Assembly (NCBI GenBank): GCA_905160935.1
Contig: CAJHZI010000051.1
Coordinates: 197,001 to 261,000, forward strand
From: Enchytraeus crypticus
Taxonomy: Eukaryota > Annelida > Clitellata > Enchytraeida > Enchytraeidae
Direction: 5' to 3'
DNA: 64,000 nucleotides
Both the position numbers and the translations under genes were made by a program. Shown here one piece after another: positions 31,181 through 41,546 of the stretch. The notes beneath the pieces are model-generated. The model did no database searches and had not been told where the DNA came from. It saw only the letters and a program-made list of their open reading frames with translations. The first letter of the stretch is position 1; every line of letters begins with the position of its first letter.

Positions 31181-32658
31181 GTGGGAATCGAACCGAACCC
31201 GAACCGAACCCCAAAATCTAGAATTTTGACCGAACCGAACTCGAACCCAGACTCTGACCGGACCTGAACCGAACCCAGACTCTGGCCGAACCGAACTCTC
31301 TCCGAACCCGAACAGAACCTGATCCCAGACTTCGACCAGACCCAACTGAACCAAACTCTTGGAGTTCCTTTCTTCTTCGCCAGCCTGACATTAAATAAAG
31401 ATAGTACACAACACAAATATATATTAGTTTTTACATTTACATGTCTTACTGTATCTAACAGCATATATTCAGGTAAGGCTGGTTCCGACACAAATTTTTA
31501 AATGGTATCGGTACAAAGGAATGGTAGCGGGAAGTGAGACGGGCCTACAGAAGATAATGGATAGTCTGAATGATACGGCATTGAAATGTGGAATGAAGAT
31601 TAACTAAAGGAACAAAAAAAGGCAAAAAGAAACAAAAGTGATGAGAATAGTCCATAAAAATCTGAAAATGCTTGACACAAATTAGGTGGATTTGTTCTTG
31701 TTAAATTCAAATTTTGAATTTTTTCTAATTTTATTGTGCTACCTTAATATTTTTGCAGCCAGACTTACAAATAATTATATATGACATTCTATATACGCTA
31801 AGACTATCTGGATTAAATAATTTTGCACCATAGCAATGTAATAATTTCATAACTATTTTCGTAACTTCATAATTGATCTGAGAGTTTCAAATTTGAAACC
31901 CTAAGGTAAATTATGAAGCTTATTACTGGTCAGTTGATAGCAAACGGTATATATTATGATCATTTTTCTATGAAAGTACACGTGTTTACCAAATCATCTT
32001 TATTTGACATTTTTACGTTACTAAATTGCACTTTGTCTCTGAAATATTGGATAAGTTTTAGCCAAGACATTTCCACTTAATTATATACGTATCTAATATA
32101 TAGGCCTACAGTGACAGTAACAATTTAAAAATTGCGAAGTATTCTATTTGCTCGTTATAATAAAGGAAAATATTTCAGATCAATAATAAAGCTAAATATC
32201 TATATTTTAAACATTTGTTGGTTAACTTTCAATATTTTAAGAAATGCACAGGAATAAATACCACTTCTCTGCTTTTTTCATTGTCAAATTTTTACCCAGG
32301 TGAAAAAATGTGGCAGCTATTATGACTTAATGAATTTTTAAGCATATTTACCATAAACCATTTTAAACATGTTTGTTAGAACCATGATTATTATAAGTAA
32401 AGTTAAACAATTGCAACATTATCCAAACCAAATTATTTCGAACTCGAATCGAACTCTTGCGAGTTGGAAAGCAAGAAGAACCCGAACCGACCCCAACCCT
32501 TGTTAGAACCGAACCCTAACCGAACCGAACATTCATTTTCAACGAACCGAACCGAACTCTCAAATTGTCAACTGCTAACTGAACCCGAACCGAACTTTCA
32601 TTTTCAACGAACTGAACCGAAACCGAACTCTGGAAATTTATAACATTCCCATCTCTAG
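31181..32658. mobile_element. GAACCG-rich non-autonomous transposon
   Basis: Flanked by the perfect 10-bp repeat TATAAGGTAT (31171-31180 and 32659-32668). Both ends carry arrays of GAACCGAACC-type hexamers (31186-31360 and 32435-32640) and a GGGAAT/ATTCCC terminal pair, with the right end reading inward CTAGAGATGGGAATG. The interior has a short LINE A fragment (31495-31690) and otherwise AT-rich noncoding sequence. Class is unclear; subterminal hexamer arrays and an 8-10 bp target duplication suggest a hAT relative. A related fragment is at 55552-55745. Confidence 0.65.
31495..31690 (+). mobile_element. LINE A reverse transcriptase fragment
   Basis: Encodes GMVAGSETGLQKIMDSLNDTALKCGMKIN, the stretch just after the FADD motif in LINE A copies (compare GMVAGSEMAQQKIMDRL at the right edge of the window). 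Nested in the GAACCG-rich element. Confidence 0.6.
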
Positions 32659-32784
32659 TATAAGGTATAGCCAACCAATTTGAAAAATTCTTAACTAAAG
32701 TCATATTACCTATACATTTAGGGGTCTTACCTATATAAATAAGATAGTCTTTATATACTTTCAAAAATCTTTCCTGCTTAAACG

Positions 32785-32905
32785 TTCAACTGACCTCTAA
32801 CTCGTCAACCTTCAACTAACCTTTAGCTTTGTTAACCTTCAGACGACTTCTAGCTCTGTTAACCTAAATTGATCTCTAGCTTCATTAACTCTAAGTTACC
32901 TCTAT
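32785..32905. repeat. Minisatellite, about 30-bp unit
   Basis: About four diverged units around GTTAACCTTCA-CTAACCTCTAGCT. 32910-33260 is unassigned. Confidence 0.65.
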
Positions 32906-33435
32906 TCAATCTTTATTAATCACCTTCAGAAATACTCAAGTCACCTTTAGTTGATAGTTTAGCATTACCATTTTAGGGATTATGAACTAAATAAATTCTT
33001 TTAAGAAGAGTATATAAACAGAGGAGTTAAATCAACAAATGGACGGATCGACAGTTCAGAATAAACCTTAGTTTAAAAATGTTAACATTTGAGTATATTG
33101 AGGAACATTAGAACTCGTTAATGACTGCTTGGATTCACTCAAGTTAATATTAAACTACAATAAATTTCCACGCTCAATAGTGCCTCATATTTGGCTACTT
33201 ACAGTATAACGAATTATTACATAACCTTCTTCTTCCAGAGAGAGGCAAATAGCCTATTATCCTATCCCCCGGATATGTGATTAAACATATACATATAATA
33301 CATCATCAGTAGGCCTACAGGTGCAGCATTTCGCCTTTGCTGTTTAACATTTACGCTGAGGTAATGATGGAAGAAGCCATGGAAGACATGGAGGAGGAAT
33401 AAATGTAGGAGGAAAATTGTATAAGGTGTGTACCT

Positions 33436-33498
33436 CTCCAAAGTGCCTCCCCCAAGATTAAAGTGCCTCCCCAAGACTAAATCCTGGCAACGCCACTG
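33436..33498. repeat. hAT-like terminal motif
   Basis: AAAGTGCCTCCCC repeated, then GGCAACGCCACTG. The same combination occurs at 12306-12352. Probably one end of an old hAT-type MITE whose other end was not found. Confidence 0.4.
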
Positions 33499-33544
33499 AA
33501 TAATGAAAATTATAATGAAAATTATACATCTCCAATTGCAGTTA

Positions 33545-33790
33545 GTCAAATCTCCCTATTTGGGCAGCCTAACAATTGTGCCCCTCTTTCAACTCCTCAG
33601 TAGGTTCATTGTTTTCCAAATGGTGCAAAATGGTTGACAAAGTAGTCAATTCTATTATTACGGCAATTGATCCATATTTTAATAATTCCAATGTGATTTG
33701 ATCTTTTCCTGGAGATTTCTTATTCTTAAACTTCAATTGAAATTCAAGGGAAATTTCTACTTCTTGTATACATATCTCCTTTTAACGAGG
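33545..33790 (-). mobile_element. LINE A reverse transcriptase N-terminal fragment
   Basis: Minus-strand coding with KNKKSPGKDQITLELLKYGS, the typical start of a LINE reverse transcriptase. It abuts the 2A-bearing LINE B fragment. Confidence 0.55.
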
Positions 33791-33794
33791 GAAG

Positions 33795-34430
33795 CAGAAA
33801 AAGAAGACTTAAAAATAGCAGCAATGCCACCGCCATGTGCAGAATGGAATAGCCAGGAGGAGTAAGAGAGTTAAGGACTGGGGGTGGAGTGTCAGAAGGT
33901 AACCATGATTCAGGTAAAAAGAGAAGATCAATTGACTCATCAAGAATGTACTGTTGTAATAACTCAGGTTTGTTTACATTTTTTGTAATTGTGGTGGCAG
34001 ATCGAATATTGAGACAGTAGGCCTAAGTGGATAAGTTAGAGGAAGAAACAGGGCCAGGATTCAATTCAATATCGCCAGCAAGAATTAAGAGAAAGGAAAG
34101 AATTACATTTAAATGTCGTTTAGAAGTGAGATTAAGTGAAAAAACATGAAGATATGATTTAGAAAAGTATGGCAAAGGTAAAGAATCAAGACATTGACAA
34201 ACGGAGGCATGCAGTATAGGTTGGTAAGTGAGTTTGCATGAGGAAGAAATGTGGTCAATGGAACTGCCAGTGAAATGGTTGGTCAATTGTGGAGTAGTGA
34301 GGGCTAAAACAAGATAAATGGAAAGAAAAAGCAATGAAAGTACATCTAGAGCATGAAAAATGGGAAGTGATTTCGTTTTGTGGGTGAAGCAGAAAGAAAT
34401 CAACCAATTAAAATAAAGGAAAAACATTCT
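33795..34430 (-). mobile_element. LINE B 5' fragment with 2A-like peptide
   Basis: The 134-codon frame at 34023-34427 has a hydrophobic start (MFFLYFNWLISFCF) and ends with LILAGDIELNPGP, a perfect 2A-type consensus D-x-E-x-NPGP (DIELNPGP at 34050-34073, minus strand). Downstream (33795-34020) lies decayed endonuclease coding matching 55830-56300. 2A peptides make the ribosome skip a peptide bond; they are known at the N-terminus of some CR1/L2-like LINEs of marine invertebrates. Here it would separate a short leader from the endonuclease/reverse transcriptase protein. The element is truncated by LINE A sequence at about 33790. 34430-34680 is AT-rich with no features. Confidence 0.75.
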
Positions 34431-34684
34431 AGGATAAAAGGGTGTTTAAATATTAGGATAAAAAGAGCGGTAAAAAAGTGAAAATTTTAAAACAAATATG
34501 TTTAAACCATTATCGTAAACTAGAATAAAATAAATGTTTATTGAAATATAGAAAATTATAAGTAATATAGTAGAGTAAAGTATATGAGAAACAATTTAAC
34601 GAATTAAGATAAAATATTAAATTAAAAACTATATAAAGATATTGTTTGTAAATAAAAGTGCCATCCGTTAGACTCAGCTTAGGC

Positions 34685-34685
<1 letters not shown>

Positions 34686-34723
<38 letters not shown>

Positions 34724-34728
34724 GTATA
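34686..34728. repeat. (TA)n microsatellite
   Basis: TA repeats with two TG interruptions immediately before viral copy D. Confidence 0.95.
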
Positions 34729-34732
34729 GCGT

Positions 34733-35083
34733 TGGTCGGGGTGTGTTTAATAAAGTGTTCTCAACTGTTGGAAATACTGTCGAAGAACTGCATTTACCTG
34801 CCAGACAAGGAGAATATATACCTACCGGATCATTTAATGATCTAAATAAGTGTTCATATTGCGTAAATTTCCCGATCAGTTTTATACCACATACACAGAT
34901 ACTGCCAGCAGAAATATAAGCGATGAAGCTTTGGCCCATCGAGCATATGTAATTGCTAATGATTCAAGATTTGGCAATGCACAAAGAAATCTGACGCAAT
35001 TAGTATACCGTATCATGAAATGTAAGGCAAAGGATGGTCTTGGAGAATCACAAAACGTAAAGAGGGGTCCAGCGCAATCCGTT
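34733..35083 (+). pseudogene. Copy D: phospholipase A2 protein, broken
   Basis: Begins in-frame with GRGVFNKVFSTVGNTVEELH, an amphipathic lead-in only poorly kept in copy A, then LPARQGEYIPTGSFNDLNKCSYC. The rest of the calcium loop and the residues up to the catalytic site are deleted, and the catalytic His is lost (FPDQFYTTYTD). The core continues with ASRNISDEALAHRAYV and a basic tail CKAKDGLGESQNVKRGPA. SINE-1 is inserted at 35084, directly before the integrase. Confidence 0.7.
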
Positions 35084-35224
35084 GGCTGGAGCCAGTGGCG
35101 ATGTCGATAAGATATTTGACTGCGGATCGGTATGTGCCGGGTTCAAATTCTGGGCTCACCCGTCACTGACATAGCTTTCGAGTGAGGAAATTGACGTAAA
35201 CATTAGCTTTACCAGCTTTTTTTT
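35084..35224 (+). repeat. SINE-1, copy in viral copy D
   Basis: Full-length copy of a tRNA-derived SINE: head GGCTGGAGCCAGTGGCGATG with an A-box-like region, B-box-like GGTTCAAATTC, then body CACCCGTCACTGACAT and 3' core GTGAGGAAATTGACGTAAACAT, tail TTTACCAGC and T-run. Best match at 60315-60450. Confidence 0.85.
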
Positions 35225-36966
35225 ATCAGCGAAGAAAAAGTAGTAGGACCCTTGAAGAATTAGCTGGAACTTTAGTGAATTGCTTAAGCAGATTTGCAGA
35301 AAATTTACAAGTAGTTCGTGCGCTTGAAGTTGATGAGATATGGGGAGCAGATTTAGTCGAAATGCAGGAATGGAGTAGAGATAATAACAGCGAAATAATA
35401 ACGTCATTAATGCATTTTCCAAGTATGCATGGAGCATGGAGTTGAAGGATAAGAGAGGAGATACGGTAACGTAAGCCTTCAAGTCGATCGTTAAAAATTC
35501 AGACAGACTGCCAAAGTTCTTATGGATTGATTAGGGTAAGTAATTTTATAACAAGAACATGGATGATTGGTTAATGAAAAATAATATTAATAGATACTCT
35601 ACGTTTGGAGAACATAAATTAGCAGTTGTTGAGCGCTTCAATAGAAGCATCAAGGAAAAAATGTGGAGAAGGTTTACGACACAAAATACCAGAAATTGGT
35701 TTGATATGATTGATGATTCAATAGATATGTATAACAACTGTCAAGGTCTCTAATGTTCATTAAATTATTATAATCTTAAAAACATTGGCCCCGGCCTCCA
35801 GTAGCTCTCTGATTAATCCTAAAGGTTTCAAGCACGAAAAAGTGTTTAAAAATGAAATGAAATTTATTAACTAAAACACGAATTAAATAGTACTTACAGA
35901 TAGTGTACAACGAAATGAAAATATCCGATAGTTCTAACGCGCAAAATACAATAACTCAAGATATAATCCAAAATAAAATATTCCGATCGCAAACTTAACA
36001 TATAGGCCTGCGACTATACGCACAAATTTCTGTATTAGGAATCCAACGTGCACATGTAAATTTAAAATAATGACAGCAAAACTACTTTAGAGATTCTATC
36101 GTAAGAACCTTTGTATTCTAAATTAACACCTTTAACAAAGCTATCTCTTTTCTCTTACGTTTTCCTGTTACCACATTTAGGGTCTCCACAACGGTCTTAT
36201 CTGCTCACAGATAAACCACTATCTTCTATATCGTCTAGACGTGAAAGATCTGTATCTTTCCTAATATCTTTCCAAACACGTTTTACCTCTTCTAAACCCT
36301 TTTCACGTGTCCTTGTAAACAAACCTTCACCTCTCGAATTCTCCTCTGACCAGGCTGCCCACCAATCAGGAGCCCTGAAACTATTTAAGTCCCGCCCACG
36401 ACGGAGATCTGAACAGCAGACTCGTTTGATATTATCTTTATATATAATGTATTAGGCTAGAAACTAACACTATACATAACCAGTTACAAAACATATATAC
36501 ACTACATATATACAGCAAGTATGTGACCCTGACAACACAAAACATTCAACCATAAAAATGACTCCAACTGAGGCTAGTAAGAAGGAAAACGTGGCATATG
36601 TAATTAAAAGTAGAAAGTGTAAAGTATTATTCATACATACATAGTTGATCACAGACTTAGAATTAGTAGGATTAAGGGTGAGTTGGAAAAGAATTACCTG
36701 CCCCATAGGACTGAGGCGGTGTATGAGGATGTCAAATTAAAGTATACTTCGCCTATGACGTTTATACTGAAAGAGCAGTCAGGTGAAGTATTAGAAGGAG
36801 GTTTCTGCACAGAGAAACTGCAGAAAACTATATAAGAATTATATAGAATTGAAAAGTTTACGCAACGGAAAAAATTTAAGGTGTTGAATATGCTTTGGTG
36901 AAATGGGTTGGTTACAGTAAGAAATTTTTTGTAAGCATTCCCGTAGAACAATTGAAAAGTATTTAG
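35225..36966 (+). pseudogene. Copy D: integrase with chromodomain, interrupted
   Basis: Starts after the SINE with RTLEELAGTL-like coding, then ADLVEMQEWSRD with the first Asp, a frame-shifted core, and open block 35559-35753 with RYSTFGEHKLAVVERFNRS containing the catalytic Glu. An insertion (35739-36531) splits it. It resumes with TKHSTIKMTPTEAS, then LEKNYLPHRTEAVYEDVKLKYTSPMTF and a chromodomain ending in LKSI at stop 36964-36966. Unlike copy C, the chromodomain here has no inverted insertion. Stops and frameshifts make it non-functional. Confidence 0.75.
35739..36531. mobile_element. LTR-like insertion, probable solo LTR
   Basis: 793 bp starting TGTCAAGG and ending GTGACCCTG, flanked by the 5-bp repeat ACAAC (35734-35738 and 36532-36536). 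The removal point restores the integrase reading across the junction. The right third has CCAATCAGGAG and CTATTTAAG, a CAAT/TATA-like pair, followed by a GATCTGAACAGC stretch, the usual layout of an LTR promoter. No internal retroviral genes, hence solo LTR. The end is not a canonical CA, so the class stays uncertain. Confidence 0.55.
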
Positions 36967-37084
36967 AGGTAGTAAATTACTTTTAATCACAATAAAACTT
37001 GAAATTTGGTTTAAATTTACTTTCTGTAATATATAAAATGACAATTGCAAACTCGAACTCGCAATACTAAGAGAATTATTATTG

Positions 37085-37270
37085 AATGTCTCATAGCGCA
37101 ATGGTTAAAGGTGTAGCTAAAGTCATGAAGTTTTAAATGACAGACCATAAGGTGAATTGAACCCTCGTGGGTTCGAATCCCAGCTGCGCTGATCTGAGAG
37201 TAAAATTTCGGACATTCACTGGACTGGCTACACGGAAAATGGACAAAATTGCCTAATGGATCTAACATGT
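37085..37270 (+). repeat. SINE-2, copy 2 (tRNA-derived)
   Basis: A-box region TAGCGCAATGGTTAAAG, B-box GGGTTCGAATCCC, body GATCTGAGAGTAAAAT and tail GGACTGGCTACACGGAAAATGG ending ACATGT. Highly similar to 25883-26055. The tRNA-like part has an extended spacer between the boxes and no good acceptor stem, so it is a SINE and not a tRNA gene. Confidence 0.85.
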
Positions 37271-37289
37271 GGTATTAAAAGTGATAGAT

Positions 37290-38430
37290 ATCAACGTAGT
37301 TGATCATTTCACTATAATGTGTGTTATTATTACTATTATTATTATTGAGAGCACAATAGATTTAAATACAGTGATACAATTAAGACCTTTTGATTTTAGA
37401 GTGCGAATGGCGAAAAGATTAGAAGAGCAACTGTTAATTATATCATCAACGTGGACAGAAAAAGAAAAGTTGGATTGCAGTTTAACACCTAAGCACTTTA
37501 AAGTGTTCACTTTAACAATTCCAACTAGGGGCGGTGGGGTGGCACAGAACTTGCTTGAAATCTAGATCGCGGAGGATGGAAAAGATGTTCATAGGATTTT
37601 AACTTACTCAACTGTAGGTTGTTATTACTGGACTACAAGTCAATGTTAGCAAGTTCATCGTCAGTGGTATAAAGACACTGAGATGGAATAATGAAGTATG
37701 TATATACCATCAGCCAACTTAATAATATCATTATGAGAGTGGATGGGTCTTAAATCTGAAGCAGTAATGGAATATGAAGCTGGACCATTAACAACACTAG
37801 CTGAAATATTTACAGTAGAGATACATTGCCATCAAATTTAGTGCAATGTTGACGGCCAGTAGAGAAACTTACAGGCCAATTATGGATGCAAGATGGTATG
37901 TCCAGATCAGCAAACTTTCAATAACAGTTGAATGTCTGATCCGATCTAAAGCTTTGCTAAAATCTAGAACAATGACTCTGACAAAGGGACTACTTGACAA
38001 CATTTGTGAGATACTCTGAAAGAGTGCTATCAGGGCACCTGTGGTAGATCCAGTTGGCCTGAAGGCGAACTGATCATATAAACAAAGTGTAGCAGGAGGA
38101 CTTAATAGAGCAGGATAAATGTAATATGCAATGATGACTCTCTCACAAAGTCTGGAGAGAACAGGCGTGATAGAGATAGGATGAAAATCGGATAGTGCAG
38201 AGGGTTTAGAAAGTTTAGACAAAGGAAATATACAAGTTTTCCACTGATTAGGGACAACAGACTGTGCCATGGAAGCATTTAAAAGTGTTGTTAGAGGTTG
38301 ACAGAATACAGGAACAGACAACCTGAAAAACCAGGCAGTTAGACCATCCAATCCAGTAGCGGTTGGCTTCAGGTTGTTCAATATCAAAAACTTGAGTTCC
38401 TATAGGCGGATTGATAATTGTAATGAGAGA
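37290..38430 (-). mobile_element. LINE C reverse transcriptase fragment
   Basis: Minus-strand coding 37869-38387 begins LKPTATGLDGLTAWFFRLSV and continues VVPNQWKTCIFPLSKLSK, FHPISITPVLSRLCERVI, YDQFAFRPTGSTTGAL and VIVLDFSKALDRI, the N-terminal reverse transcriptase blocks. After degraded sequence, the 37304-37510 block has LKCLGVKLQSNFSFSVHVDDI and SSNLFAIRTLKSKGL, the region after the palm. Stops and deletions throughout. Truncated at the poly(G) run near 38440. Confidence 0.7.
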
Positions 38431-38433
38431 GAT

Positions 38434-38451
38434 GGGGGGGGGGGGGGGGAG
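38434..38451. repeat. Poly(G) run
   Basis: An uninterrupted run of about 17 G at the boundary between LINE C and a LINE B fragment. Confidence 0.9.
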
Positions 38452-38481
38452 AATCAAGATGTCTTCATAGACTAGCATAAA

Positions 38482-39440
38482 TTACTTTTTCAAGTAGTTT
38501 AGAGATAAAGTTAAGATGGGAGATTTGACGATAACTGAAAGATAATCATTTGATAGAAAAGGCCTTTTTAGAATTGAAGAGACAACGGCTTTTTTGAAGG
38601 AGGTTGGGAAGACTCCTGAGATTGAGAGGTTGATCAAGTGATTAATAGGAGTAACTAGAACATCAGCACAAGATTTCAATAGTCTAGCAGGAATGACATC
38701 AAGGCGAGTCGGTGGAGTGAAGAATAAAATTCCGTATTTCTCCCAGTGTGGTTGGTTCAAAATTAGAAAGTAGGGATGTTTCAGGCATGTTTTCAGAAAT
38801 GGTGTTGTTGATGTTATTAGTGTTGGAGGGTACAGAGCTACAAAGTTTGGCAATTTCGTCATGGAAAAAGCTGAGAAAAGAAGCAGCAAGAAATGATGGT
38901 TAAGTGGTAGAGGGAAGTGACTTGGGAATGATGCGATCAAGCATAGAATCAAGTGCTCCCATAAATTCTTAGGACAATTCTGATTCTGCGAAATCTGATC
39001 TTGATAATAGAAACTTTTCGCAGAAGTAATCACTTTATTTAATAATTTTCTCTGTTGTACTGAGGTCCTTGGCCTTAATGGCTGGATTTCGCAGTTCAGG
39101 AGGATTTTTCAGAACCTTCCTGAACTTCGTTTCGAGTTTGGAACGTTTAAATTTTTGTTTAGGGATTTCTTCAGAAAGTAAAGGTTCCTTAGGATTTCAA
39201 CGACAATAAATGGTTCTAAAGGAGCATGCTTATATAATATGAAAGTGAGTACAGAGCTAAACTGAATTGAGTATTCAGCAACAGTTGAAGATGGATTAGA
39301 CTATTAAGAGGAGGACATGATATCAGCAGAGAAGGCATCAATATCAATAGAAGAGAAAAAAGTATGCGATATTTCATGGCATTTCATACAACACTCATTA
39401 CAAGATCAGAGCACAACATTTCAACGACAGTATGCACGAA
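38482..39440 (-). mobile_element. LINE B central fragment
   Basis: The 183-codon frame at 38482-39033 has LDVIPARLLKSCADVLVTPINHLINLS and GVFPTSFKKAVVSSILK, the segment preceding the reverse transcriptase; the same stretch occurs at 55334-55550. Upstream (39040-39440) is decayed coding of the endonuclease-to-RT linker. No ends seen. Confidence 0.6.
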
Positions 39441-39937
39441 TGAATGAAGACAGAAACCTAATTCTAGGTCCCTATCGATACATGCCTTTTACTTAAAACT
39501 GCAGTCAGAGAAATCTTTTGTTTGGTAACATTCCACAGATACATGTAGATTTAGCTGTTATAAAAGCTGACAGGAATCATTACAATTGCATCAAGACTTG
39601 TAAATGTTGGTTAAGTACAATTCACCCAAAATATCAAAGAACTAAGATCTATGTTTGCGCCTATGAAAACGATGAAAGAATTAATTTACCATGCAGGTAC
39701 TATAGATAGGTACTACTGATTGTAATATGCAATGTACATTAGTCACGCTCTGTCACTGGTTTTAATGTACAACATTCAGGCTTTCCCGACCGGATAGTTG
39801 AGATATCTGTAACCCCCCCCCCCCCCCCCGTCAACACGGGATGGGATGTCAACACGGGATGGGATGTCAACACGCACCAGTGTATAGAATATAATAAAAA
39901 CATACAAGTAGTTCATGCAGTCACGCTCTGTAAAGTT
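39441..39937. other. Unassigned sequence with poly(C) and an 18-bp tandem
   Basis: No gene. A poly(C) run (about 39812-39829) is followed by an 18-bp unit GTCAACACGGGATGGGAT repeated about 2.3 times. Confidence 0.6.
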
Positions 39938-40002
39938 TAATCCTAGGTTCAATCTTTACTGATATCGCTTCGAGAGACGAAACTGACGTTAACATCGGCC
40001 TT
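39938..40002 (+). repeat. SINE-1 fragment
   Basis: Carries GGTTCAATC, then TACTGATATCGCTTCGAGAG and ACGAAACTGACGTTAACATC, the B-box to 3' core part of SINE-1, more diverged than other copies. Confidence 0.55.
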
Positions 40003-40515
40003 TTAAATTCATTCTAGCAAAAATGGGCGGTGGGGTGGGGGGAAGAACTAAAACTGGGGTGGCCAGAACTTCTGATGCCAAACTTTTTGTCGCTTACAAC
40101 AATTAGGCTTAGAACAACATGCACATGCATATATTGCATTATTATTACTCTCCCTTCAAAATAAGCTTAACAGATTGCTCTGGATGAACCGATTTGTAGA
40201 GTCATGGTAGTGAAGTCTCTGGCATCATCCTCTGAAGAGAAAATGGATGTTAAACCATTACCATTTTTTATTATTAGTGTTTAATCCTGGTGTAAAAAGC
40301 AAAGGATAAAATAATAATCATATAGAAACGATTTGATAGCGGGAAGCGAATAAGGACTGCAAATATAACGGATAGTCTAAACGTGAAGGCACTGAAATAG
40401 GGTGTGAAGACTTTCAACAAAATCACAAGAATGCGTAACAGAAAGAATATAATAAGAGTTAATATAAATGGTGCGAGATTGGAACAGGCTAGGAGTTTCA
40501 AATATTTAGGTCCAC

Positions 40516-40615
40516 ACCATATATCAGTCTCACTTTACTCATAATCTGTTATAGAACAGATTACCCATAATCTGTTATGGAACAGATTATGGGTAAAGTG
40601 AGACTGAAATATGGT
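40516..40615. repeat. Nested palindrome inside LINE A
   Basis: ACCATAT-TCAGTCTCACTTTAC at the left pairs with its complement at the right end; inside, TAATCTGTT-AACAGATTA is itself palindromic and occurs twice. It interrupts the LINE A reading frame. Confidence 0.85.
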
Positions 40616-40750
40616 TTGCTGTATGACTATGTAGGACTGCACATGCAAACAGACCTGCGGTATTATATAGAAAGAATTTTTTAACAAAAAGTCTAAAGAA
40701 ATAAAGTTAAAAATGAAACGCAATCTAAAAAAGCAAAAGCCAACGAAAAT

Positions 40751-40873
40751 GTCAGTTTACTCACTCAATAGCGATGTCAGTGACGGACGAGCCACGAATT
40801 TTAACCCCGCACTGATCCGCGGTCGAATATCTTACCGACATGGCTACTGGCTTCAGTCAAGCCTAAAATGTGA
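40751..40873 (-). repeat. SINE-1 copy
   Basis: Minus-strand copy with the core, B-box-like region and the head ending at GCCAGTAGCCATG-like sequence. Inserted within the LINE A fragment. Confidence 0.75.
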
Positions 40874-41038
40874 AAGTTTACCAAAAGAGGTCATAGAAGG
40901 AAAGAGAAGCAGAGGCAGACAGAGATTCGAAATGTTAGACGATTTAAAGATCCACTTATATATGGTCTTAAACAGGATATAGGAGACAGAGAAGAGTAGA
41001 GGCTTTATATGGTACGCATCTTCCAGTATGCAGTGCAC

Positions 41039-41077
<39 letters not shown>

Positions 41078-41546
41078 AGTACGATTTGAGCGCAGGACAG
41101 GCTGAATCGCAGTTCGGCTATTGGAGGTCTTACAGTTTAAAGGAACTGTTGATGCAGACTCTATCATTTTTATTATTTGCACCGGGTGTAAAGATATATG
41201 GGATTAATAAAAGCGATTCAAACAATGCGTTCTGAATCGCCGCCCGACTACGAGACGTCATTCAGGTCCTTAATTTAAAAGAATTGAAGCTGAATGTAAT
41301 AAATATTTGCATAGTCATTGGAAGTCAGCAAAAGAAAAGACCATTTTCGCTCTTTCGTTTATCGCCGATATGCTCTGCAATAAGTCTGCAATTCCATGAA
41401 TAGTAATAACAATATTATCAATTATCAATGTCATAACATTCGTCAAAGTTTTATACCATTAAACCCAGTTGTATTATTTAGTCACATTAATCGCTAAAAC
41501 TACAAAATCAGCAGAATTCCGACAACAAATTCCGACGATGGACAGG

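Larger units (their letters stand above)
40290..41075 (+). mobile_element. LINE A 3' portion with (AG)n tail
   Basis: Blocks in order: a stretch after the RT palm (IRTANITDSLNVKALK), VNINGARLEQARSFKYLG at about 40455-40510, a palindromic insertion (40516-40615), KEFFNKKSKEIKLKM, SINE-1 (40751-40873), then EVIEGKRSRGRQRFEMLDDLK near 40890-40950 and the last residues ending at MQCTKRERER, where the reading frame runs into GCAGTGCACTAAG(AG)n. Flanked by unassigned sequence on both sides. Confidence 0.7.

Noticed and set aside
31114-31491. Overlapping open frames rich in SG, VRF and FGS repeats
   Set aside because: All three frames translate the same GAACCG hexamer array; typical of a repeat and not a gene.
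37085-37190. Candidate tRNA gene
   Set aside because: A and B boxes are good but the spacing is too long and no acceptor stem forms; the same sequence with the same 3' tail recurs at 25883-26055, so it is a SINE.
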